Notes under the pieces: model-generated
What the model saw: only the letters and a program-made list of their open reading frames with translations
Told to the model about the DNA's origin: nothing
The model's database searches: none
Part shown: one piece after another, positions 1 through 5,403 of the stretch
Position numbering within the stretch: the stretch's first letter is position 1
Layout: each line of letters starts with the position of its first letter
Made by a program: the position numbers and the translations under genes
NCBI GenBank assembly: GCA_027451425.1
Contig: DAIDJH010000102.1
Coordinates: 1-6,707, forward strand
Origin: Bdellovibrionales bacterium
GTDB taxonomy: Bacteria > Bdellovibrionota > Bdellovibrionia > Bdellovibrionales > UBA1609
DNA length: 6,707 nt
Reading direction: 5' to 3'

Positions 1-338
1 GGCGTGGCCGAACTTTGGGCATTCGCACCGCGAATATCGAGCTGACTGGTGAAGATTCGATACTCCCGAAAAACGGGGTTTATGTGACGAGGTTATTTGC
101 GCACGGTGAGGATTTGCCGTCAGTGACAAATATCGGTACAAAACCGACGTTTCACGAGCAGTACCGCGTGACAGTTGAGGTACACGTGTTGAATCGCGAC
201 GTCGATCTTATGGGCTGCGAAGTGAAGGTTGAATTTTTAAAACGTCTGCGCGATGAATTGAAATTCAAGTCGGTGCAGGAGTTAACCGATCAGATTCGAC
301 GGGATATTGAGGAGGCTCGGCAGTTTTTGCCCGGATGA
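1..338 (+). CDS. ribF: Bifunctional riboflavin kinase/FAD synthetase, C-terminal part (5' end outside window)
   Basis: This is the riboflavin kinase half of RibF, which phosphorylates riboflavin to FMN; the missing N-terminal half would adenylylate FMN to FAD in the cytoplasm. The frame is open from base 3 (first full codon) to the TGA at 336-338, giving 111 visible residues. Seen: a GRTLG turn followed by a TAN motif, then LPKNGVYVTR, SVTNIGTKPTF, VEVHVL and VEFLKRLRDELKF, in the order expected for the flavokinase barrel and C-terminal helix. The Thr and Asn of the family PTAN motif (nucleotide/Mg binding) and the Glu of VEVHVL (expected catalytic base) are kept. The motif reads GIRTAN rather than the usual GFPTAN, so Phe and Pro are replaced. 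An internal TTG at 15 is not the true start, because homology continues upstream of it. The next gene follows after 6 bases, suggesting co-transcription. Confidence 0.93.
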   Translation, partial: RGRTLGIRTANIELTGEDSILPKNGVYVTRLFAHGEDLPSVTNIGTKPTFHEQYRVTVEVHVLNRDVDLMGCEVKVEFLKRLRDELKFKSVQELTDQIRRDIEEARQFLPG

Positions 339-344
339 AATCTA

Positions 345-1190
345 ATGTTTAAATGGGTTGAGATCGGATTGCAGAACAATAAGCCGCGCTATCAGTTGCT
401 AAGCGAGTTTTTGGCGGCGAATAACTTTGCTAATCAGGTTGAGTTTATTCAAACGACCGAAGACGAATTCCAAAAAAAACTGCCGGAGTGGCTCACGCAG
501 TATGATGGAGTTCGTATTGGGCGCGGTTTAGGCGAAGTGGTTATACCCATGTTTGAAAACCATCCGGTAATGGTAGACAAAATCAGGGCGGCAGATGCGA
601 TTGTTAAAATGGATGGCAAGTGGTGGCTGAAAGCAGACGCCGTCGACGGATTTTCACGAGTCTTGGCAAACGTCGGCGAAAGATTTGATCGAGAAAGCTC
701 AGTGTTGGTGGTGGGCGCGGGTGCCGCGGCTCGAGTCGCGATCACCGGGCTTTTTATGTTGGGGTTCAAAAACTTTTCGATTTCAACACTCGATCAAGAA
801 AAGGCGAAAATTTTAGTTGAAAAGTTAAGCCGCACGCATCTGGGGGCAGCGTTTCGCGTTGTGCCTAAAGAAGGATTGATTTTGCTGCCGGGAATTCATG
901 GCGTGCTTGTCAATACGACCCCGATGGGTGAAGACAATCCGATGTTGGCGGAGCTTTATTATTTTAATTTTTTTAAAGTTGGCGGAGTCGCCATCGAATT
1001 TTCGATTTTGCCAGTAGAAACGCCGCTTTTGGTTGGTGCAAAAGAAGTTGGGGCCTCGTGTGTGTACGGTTATCAGATTTCCGCACAAACAGATATGATT
1101 TGGTGCGAGCAAATTACCGGCAGAAAACTTCTAAACTCTGAAAGTTATGAACAAAAATTAGGCGAACACTTGCGAGCGCAGAATATCTAA
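345..1190 (+). CDS. Shikimate dehydrogenase-fold protein with degenerate active site
   Basis: This 281-residue protein has the length and layout of AroE, which reduces 3-dehydroshikimate with NADPH in aromatic amino acid synthesis. Recognisable parts: a P-loop-like GEVVIP segment (63-68), ADAVDGF (97-103, matching family NTDG), the Rossmann glycine loop VVGAGAAARVAI (122-133), NTTPMG (190-195) and PVETPLL followed by a conserved-type Gln near the C terminus. Several active-site positions look changed by eye alignment. The N-terminal SxS substrate motif is absent. The catalytic Lys of NVTxPxK aligns with Phe70, the Asn of AVNT with Asp84, and the Tyr of the D-x-x-Y-x-P segment with Ile. The catalytic Asp appears kept as Asp101. 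The NADP-binding NRT motif is replaced by TLD, which fits NAD better or no cofactor. I therefore give no symbol: it may be a non-catalytic or repurposed paralogue. ATG 345 lies 6 bases after the ribF stop, with only a weak GGAT ahead of it. Its codons look more A/T-rich than those of the pil genes. Confidence 0.82.
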   Translation: MFKWVEIGLQNNKPRYQLLSEFLAANNFANQVEFIQTTEDEFQKKLPEWLTQYDGVRIGRGLGEVVIPMFENHPVMVDKIRAADAIVKMDGKWWLKADAVDGFSRVLANVGERFDRESSVLVVGAGAAARVAITGLFMLGFKNFSISTLDQEKAKILVEKLSRTHLGAAFRVVPKEGLILLPGIHGVLVNTTPMGEDNPMLAELYYFNFFKVGGVAIEFSILPVETPLLVGAKEVGASCVYGYQISAQTDMIWCEQITGRKLLNSESYEQKLGEHLRAQNI

Positions 1191-1329
1191 AAGACTGAAT
1201 TGTTACCTTCCTGTGAATAGCAATGGCTAGAGAAACGGACGCTATGCTGCCAATTGCGCGTGGGATAGGCCAATTTTTGTCAGTTCAGGTCGTAAGTCTA
1301 GTTACGAAAAACGGCACAAGACGCTAAGC

Positions 1330-1335
1330 TAAAAT
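1330..1335 (+). promoter_or_regulatory. Candidate -10 box of the pilB promoter
   Basis: TAAAAT matches the TATAAT consensus at five positions. Transcription would begin about 6-7 bases downstream, near 1342, giving a short leader that opens directly with the GC hairpin at 1343-1360. The matching -35 position (about 1307-1312) is A-rich and unlike TTGACA, so the call is tentative and may need an activator. Confidence 0.3.
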
Positions 1336-1342
1336 AGTCGTG

Positions 1343-1360
1343 GCCCGTCGAGCAGCGGGC
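1343..1360 (+). other. Short GC-rich hairpin in the pilB 5' leader
   Basis: GCCCG at 1343-1347 pairs perfectly with CGGGC at 1356-1360 around the 8-base loop TCGAGCAG. No run of T follows, so it is not a rho-independent terminator. It lies just ahead of the pilB ribosome binding site and leaves that site unpaired. A role in protecting the 5' end of the mRNA or modulating translation is inference. Confidence 0.4.
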
Positions 1361-1364
1361 ATGT

Positions 1365-1370
1365 AGGGAG
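1365..1370 (+). promoter_or_regulatory. Ribosome binding site of pilB
   Basis: AGGGAG lies 5 bases ahead of ATG 1376 and fixes that codon as the start. The protein that follows begins directly with the MshEN motif, as expected for PilB. Confidence 0.75.
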
Positions 1371-1375
1371 TTCAA

Positions 1376-3094
1376 ATGGGCGTTCGAAAAGGCATCGGCG
1401 AGCTGCTTGTCCGTGAAAACTTGATTGATATCGAGCAGCTGGAAAAAGCTCGGCAAGAACAAAAGCAAACGGGCGGGCGGCTAACGTCGGCGCTTGTGCA
1501 TCTCGGTTTTGTTAAGGATCGCGAACTCGCCGATTTTCTTGGCAAACAGTACAACCTACCCACCATCGATTTGAATAATTTTGAGATTGACCCCGAGGCG
1601 ATCAAAATGGTGCCTGGGCAACTGTGCCGCAAGCATTGCGTGATTCCTGTGCAAAAATCGGGACGAAGCCTTGTCGTCGCCTTTGCCGATCCCTCCAACG
1701 TTTTTATAAAAGATGATTTAAGCCTTCTCACGCGTTGTAAGGTCGAAGTGGTGGTCGCATCCGAATATGCGATTAACCAAGCTATTGAAAAAAATTACGG
1801 GCAAAGCGGACAAAAAAAAATCGACAATATCGTTTCGCAAATCGAGGAGTCGGCCGAGGTTCTTGATAATGTCCAGGTCGAAGCGATGGTCGTCGACCAA
1901 GATGTTTCCGCCGAAGAAGGTCCGATTATCGGTTTTGTGAACGCGCTTCTCGCCGAGGCGATAAAACTAAAGGCATCGGACATTCACGTCGAATCGTATG
2001 AAAAGCGGTTTCGCGTGCGACTTCGCATCGACGGTTCGTTACAAGAAATGCATCAGCCGCCAAAAGCGTCTTCGGGAGCAATCATCAGTCGCCTAAAAAT
2101 TCTAAGCAAAATGGATATCGCTGAACGCCGCAAGCCGCAGGATGGCCGCTTAAAAGTTCGTCTCAAAAATGGCACCGAAATCGACTTTCGCGTCAACTGC
2201 TTGCCGACATTGTTCGGTGAAAAAGTTGTGTTGCGGATTCTCGACAAATCGAATCTTCAGGTCGACGTCAATAATTTAGGGATGGAAGCCGGACAGTTGC
2301 AAATGTTCAAAGAAGCGCTCGCGCTTCCGCAGGGTATGATTTTGATCACAGGTCCGACCGGGTCCGGTAAAACGACAACAATTTATTCGGCTCTTGCCGC
2401 ACTCAACACCAACGACGTGAATATTTCGACGGCTGAAGACCCCGTCGAATTCAATTTTGACGGGATCAACCAAGTGCAAGTGAATGCCGACATCGGCTTT
2501 GGATTTTCTGAGGCTCTCCGCGCATTTTTGCGCCAAGACCCGGAAATCATCATGGTCGGCGAGATGCGCGATTTGGAAACTTCGCAGATCGCCTACAAAG
2601 CGGCGGCGACGGGCCACTTGGTCGTATCAACTCTCCACACAAATGATACCGCATCGACGATCAATCGTCTCACTTCGATGGGAATCCCAAGCTATCTGGT
2701 TGCCGAAAGTACGTCGCTTGTGGTTGCGCAGCGTCTGGTGAAACGTATCTGTAAAAGTTGTATCACCGAAGCGCATGCTCCCCCTGAAGCACTACTTAAA
2801 ATTGGCGTCTTGGAGTCCGAGCTTCCCGAGTACAATAATTTGCGAAAAGGTGAGGGTTGTGAGCATTGCAACGGCACCGGGCTTCGCGGCCGGATGGCCG
2901 TGTTTGAAGTTTTAAACTTTTCAGCGAGCGTAAAAGAGGCGATTTTTAAAAATGAATCGACACTTCAACTCAAGCGCCGCGCTGTTCTTGATGATCACAT
3001 GATCACGTTGCGACGGTCGGCTTTATTGGCACTCAAGGCCGGCTTGACCTCGGTTGAAGAGGTTCTGGCCGGAACAGTGGAGGACGATCTGTGA
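1376..3094 (+). CDS. pilB: Type IV pilus extension ATPase PilB
   Basis: PilB is the cytoplasmic hexameric ATPase that drives pilin assembly by turning the PilC platform. The 572 residues match the family's usual length. In order: an N-terminal MshEN domain (about 2-140) with two helical repeats, at 6-29 and 35-58; a linker (about 141-185); the N2 domain with ASDIHVE (about 190-290); and the RecA-like motor. Motor motifs seen: Walker A GPTGSGKT (326-333), Asp box AEDP with Glu354-Asp355, Walker B-type GEMRD (395-399) and His box GHLVVSTLH (His414, His421). Cys459, Cys462, Cys495 and Cys498 form the two CxxC pairs that bind zinc in PilB/GspE proteins; PilT lacks them, so this is the extension motor. 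MshEN domains can bind c-di-GMP, but the first repeat here has Gly where the motif Arg is expected. A run of nine A's at 1812-1820 lies in the linker. The gene overlaps pilT by 4 bases. Confidence 0.97.
   Translation: MGVRKGIGELLVRENLIDIEQLEKARQEQKQTGGRLTSALVHLGFVKDRELADFLGKQYNLPTIDLNNFEIDPEAIKMVPGQLCRKHCVIPVQKSGRSLVVAFADPSNVFIKDDLSLLTRCKVEVVVASEYAINQAIEKNYGQSGQKKIDNIVSQIEESAEVLDNVQVEAMVVDQDVSAEEGPIIGFVNALLAEAIKLKASDIHVESYEKRFRVRLRIDGSLQEMHQPPKASSGAIISRLKILSKMDIAERRKPQDGRLKVRLKNGTEIDFRVNCLPTLFGEKVVLRILDKSNLQVDVNNLGMEAGQLQMFKEALALPQGMILITGPTGSGKTTTIYSALAALNTNDVNISTAEDPVEFNFDGINQVQVNADIGFGFSEALRAFLRQDPEIIMVGEMRDLETSQIAYKAAATGHLVVSTLHTNDTASTINRLTSMGIPSYLVAESTSLVVAQRLVKRICKSCITEAHAPPEALLKIGVLESELPEYNNLRKGEGCEHCNGTGLRGRMAVFEVLNFSASVKEAIFKNESTLQLKRRAVLDDHMITLRRSALLALKAGLTSVEEVLAGTVEDDL
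1812..1820 (+). repeat. Homopolymer A9 tract inside pilB
   Basis: Nine consecutive A's follow CAA's first base and encode Gln146-Lys147-Lys148 plus the first base of Ile149. A run of seven A's lies 24 bp upstream, at 1788-1794. Both fall in the linker between MshEN and the N2 domain. Tracts of this length are prone to polymerase or ribosome slippage; a -1 shift here meets a TGA at 1864-1866. Confidence 0.9.
3079..3084 (+). promoter_or_regulatory. Ribosome binding site that supports the GTG start of pilT
   Basis: GGAGGA inside the 3' end of pilB sits 6 bases before GTG 3091. This near-perfect site supports the GTG over later start codons, and the resulting N terminus (ISLQQLLKTVV) matches the expected PilT beginning. 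Confidence 0.75.
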
Positions 3095-4158
3095 TCAGCC
3101 TTCAGCAGCTGCTCAAAACAGTTGTCAAACAAAATGCATCGGATCTTCATTTGGTTGCCGGGTCGGCGCCTGCACTTCGCATTGATGGAAGAATCATTCG
3201 TGTGAAATCGAATGAGCTCACCCCCGAAGAAACGAAAGAATTGTGCTATTCGATTTTAACTGATGCACAAAAGGCGAAATTTGAAAATGAACACGAACTT
3301 GATTTCAGTTTTGGCATAAAAGGCACGGCGCGCTTTCGCGGCAACTTTATGTTTCAACGAGGGATTGTTTCGGGGGTATTCCGTCGTATCCCGCAATCTA
3401 TTCCCGATCTTGCAACCCTAGGGTTGCCGTCAATCGTATCGGAGATTGCAAATTATCCCAATGGCCTTGTGCTTGTTGTTGGCCCGACAGGTTCCGGCAA
3501 AACGACGACAATCGCTTCAATAATCGACAGAATCAATCAGGAGCGTCGCGGGCACATAGTCACTCTTGAAGATCCGATCGAATACATTCATGAGCACAAA
3601 GGTTGCATCGTCAATCAACGAGAGGTGTATTCGGACACGCTTTCATACAAAGACGGTTTGCGGCATCTCTTACGTCAGGATCCCGATGTTTGTTTGATTG
3701 GTGAAATGCGCGATCTTGATACCATTGAAACCGCACTCACCGTCGCAGAAACCGGTCATTTGGTGTTTGCGACGCTTCACACTAACTCCGCTGTCTCGAC
3801 GATTTCGCGTATTGTGAATGTGTTCCCCTCAGACCAACAAGATCGTATTCGCAATCAATTGAGTATGTCTCTCAACGCGATTGTGTCGCAACGGCTGATC
3901 GCGCAAACCGGTGGCGGCATGATCCCGGCAATCGAAGTTCTGGTGTTGAACCCGAGCGTGCGCAATCTGGTGCGCGAAAATAAGCTGCACCAAATTTATG
4001 GGATGATGCAAGTCGGGCAAAATAAATCGGGGATGACGACCCTCAATCAATCGCTGCTCAATTTGATTTTGAAAAGAAAAGTCGAAATTAAAAATGCGTT
4101 TGAAGAAAGTCCCGACGTCGAGGAGCTCGATGCACTTCTGAAAAAGGCGGGTATATAG
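3091..4158 (+). CDS. pilT: Type IV pilus retraction ATPase PilT
   Basis: PilT is the cytoplasmic hexameric ATPase that powers pilus disassembly, hence twitching and retraction. The 355 residues fit the family. Seen in order: an N-terminal PAS-like domain with NASDLHLVAGSAPALRIDG (about 15-33), Walker A GPTGSGKT (131-138, Lys137), Asp box LEDP (Glu160-Asp161), Walker B-type GEMRD (204-208) and His box GHLVFATLH (His223, His230). A SVRNLVRE segment (289-296) corresponds to the AIRNLIRE motif that is diagnostic of PilT and needed for retraction. It lacks the zinc-binding cysteines of PilB. It starts at a GTG overlapping the pilB stop (GTGA), so translation is probably coupled. pilC starts on the base after its TAG. 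The PilU paralogue is a less likely reading because the gene sits between pilB and pilC and carries the AIRNLIRE-type motif. Confidence 0.97.
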   Translation: MISLQQLLKTVVKQNASDLHLVAGSAPALRIDGRIIRVKSNELTPEETKELCYSILTDAQKAKFENEHELDFSFGIKGTARFRGNFMFQRGIVSGVFRRIPQSIPDLATLGLPSIVSEIANYPNGLVLVVGPTGSGKTTTIASIIDRINQERRGHIVTLEDPIEYIHEHKGCIVNQREVYSDTLSYKDGLRHLLRQDPDVCLIGEMRDLDTIETALTVAETGHLVFATLHTNSAVSTISRIVNVFPSDQQDRIRNQLSMSLNAIVSQRLIAQTGGGMIPAIEVLVLNPSVRNLVRENKLHQIYGMMQVGQNKSGMTTLNQSLLNLILKRKVEIKNAFEESPDVEELDALLKKAGI

Positions 4159-5403
4159 ATGTCGGCATTTTTGTTTCAAGCCAAAACACTCGAGGGCAAA
4201 GTCGTCAAAGGCGAGGTCGAAGCGGGCAGCGAAACTGAAGCGCGAGTTAAGATTCGCGCCCAGCGGTTGATGCTTCTCAAAATTGTGCCAAAAACGGGCA
4301 ATGCGACGTCGATTACGAAAGTCGCGGCCAAGAAAAAAAGCGCCGGATTTTCTCTCGGTGGCGGTGTTGCCCCAAAAGAGTTGCAGGTGTTCACTCGTCA
4401 ATTTGCGACACTGATCGGCTCTGGCGTACCGATTGTGCAAAGTCTTGAGGCGATGATTGGCCCCGGCCGTTCCCCCGCGCTCAACAACGCGCTCAAATCG
4501 ATTTTGGATGAAGTCAGCAAAGGGCGTCGACTTGCGGAATGTATGAAAGAGCATCCTAAAATTTTTGATGGGATGTATGTGAATCTTGTGCACGCGGGCG
4601 AAGAAGGCGGTGTGCTCGATACAATTTTGAATCGCTTGGCCACATATATTGAAAAATCAGTGAAGTTGAAGGGTAAAATAAAAGGCGCGCTGTTTTACCC
4701 GTGCGCGGTTATTGTCGTCGCGGCGCTAGTGATCACTGTCATTATGGTTTTTGTTATTCCCAGTTTCACGAAGATGTTTAGCGATGCTCATATGCAATTG
4801 CCTTGGCTCACGCTGCAGGTGATCGCCGCCAGTCACTTCTTTGTGCAACGATGGTATGTGCTCCTTGGTGCGGCGATCGGTGTGCCGGTGCTCTTGTTTA
4901 ATTACTACAAAACCGAAGATGGCCGACGCACGTTAGACAGCATTATGCTAAAAATTCCCGTTTTCGGCGATCTAATTAAAAAGGGCGCGGTCGCGCGATT
5001 TTCTCGCACACTCTCGACAATGCTTGCGGCGGGCGTAAAAATTGTCGAGGCTCTCGATATTGCGGCGGCGACAACTAAAAATTGGGTCATCGAGCAAGTT
5101 CTTTTTCAGGCAAAAGATTCCATCACCCGAGGTAAAACGCTGTCCGAGCCCCTCAAATCATCAAGCGTGATTCCGCACATGGTTTCGCAAATGATCGCGG
5201 TCGGAGAGCAAACCGGTGCTATGGATCAAATGTTAGATAAAGTCGCGAATTTTTATGAAGACGAAGTTGAAACAGCGGCGGGGGCTCTCACCAGCATGAT
5301 TGAGCCGATTATGATTGTCTTTTTGGGCACAATCGTCGCTGTTTTGGTTATCGCCATGTATCTGCCGATATTCGGTATGGCTGGCGCGGCGGCGGGGGGA
5401 TAA
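4159..5403 (+). CDS. pilC: Type IV pilus inner-membrane platform protein PilC
   Basis: PilC is the polytopic inner-membrane protein on which pilin subunits are assembled; its cytoplasmic domains contact PilB and PilT. The 414 residues match the usual length. Seen: an N-terminal region FLFQAKTLEGKVVKGEVEA; a basic linker (about 53-62); then two homologous T2SSF domains (about 75-200 and 278-402). The domains begin with FTRQFATLIGSGVPIVQSLE and FSRTLSTMLAAGVKIVEALD, and each carries a GE-x-x-G signature (GEEGG near 147, GEQTG in the second copy). Hydrophobic segments at about 180-200, 232-248 and 378-402 are the three expected membrane helices, and the protein ends in a small Gly/Ala tail. ATG directly follows the pilT TAG, with AAGGCGGG a few bases ahead as a modest ribosome site. 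The stop TAA overlaps the next ATG by one base. Confidence 0.97.
   Translation: MSAFLFQAKTLEGKVVKGEVEAGSETEARVKIRAQRLMLLKIVPKTGNATSITKVAAKKKSAGFSLGGGVAPKELQVFTRQFATLIGSGVPIVQSLEAMIGPGRSPALNNALKSILDEVSKGRRLAECMKEHPKIFDGMYVNLVHAGEEGGVLDTILNRLATYIEKSVKLKGKIKGALFYPCAVIVVAALVITVIMVFVIPSFTKMFSDAHMQLPWLTLQVIAASHFFVQRWYVLLGAAIGVPVLLFNYYKTEDGRRTLDSIMLKIPVFGDLIKKGAVARFSRTLSTMLAAGVKIVEALDIAAATTKNWVIEQVLFQAKDSITRGKTLSEPLKSSSVIPHMVSQMIAVGEQTGAMDQMLDKVANFYEDEVETAAGALTSMIEPIMIVFLGTIVAVLVIAMYLPIFGMAGAAAGG

Larger units (their letters stand above)
1191..1375 (+). promoter_or_regulatory. Intergenic leader upstream of the pil operon
   Basis: This 185-bp gap is the only sizeable non-coding stretch in the window and separates the ribF/aroE-like pair from the pil genes, so an operon promoter is expected here. 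TAAAAT at 1330-1335 matches five of six positions of a sigma-70-type -10 box, but no good -35 box sits 16-18 bases upstream. TTGTCA at 1277-1282 is a good -35 match without a convincing partner. A heptamer GCCAATT occurs twice, at 1249-1255 and 1269-1275, exactly 20 bp apart. No clear rho-independent terminator follows the aroE-like gene. Which of these elements works is inference. Confidence 0.5.

Noticed and set aside
449..769. Antisense open frame opposite the aroE-like gene
   Set aside because: Low-complexity Ser/Thr/Ala-rich translation, no recognisable motif, and complete overlap with a recognisable protein on the other strand.
1293..1320. FliA-type promoter, TAAGTC with a GGCACAAG-like -10
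   Set aside because: The -10 half matches only about three of eight consensus bases at the required spacing.
1223..1327. A 34-codon ATG frame in the intergenic region
   Set aside because: No ribosome binding site precedes it, it uses unusual codons for the window (AGA, ATA, CTA), and it has no recognisable feature. It would be worth revisiting only if conserved in relatives.
1312..1329. Sigma-54 promoter (CGGCAC with a downstream GC)
   Set aside because: The GG and GC dinucleotides are 10 rather than 12 bases apart, and the -12 element is not TTGC.
1311..1370. Resemblance to a c-di-GMP-I (GEMM) riboswitch: GACGCTAAGC followed by a GC hairpin ahead of a pilus gene
   Set aside because: The match to the GACGCAAAGC core is imperfect, and the conserved first half (GGGCAAACC with its GNRA-capped helix) is not visible upstream. 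A covariance-model search of 1191-1375 would settle it.
3829..4593. A 254-residue antisense open frame across the pilT/pilC junction
   Set aside because: It lies opposite two unmistakable, fully conserved genes; its translation is rich in His, Arg and Phe without domain-like motifs, as expected of a shadow frame.
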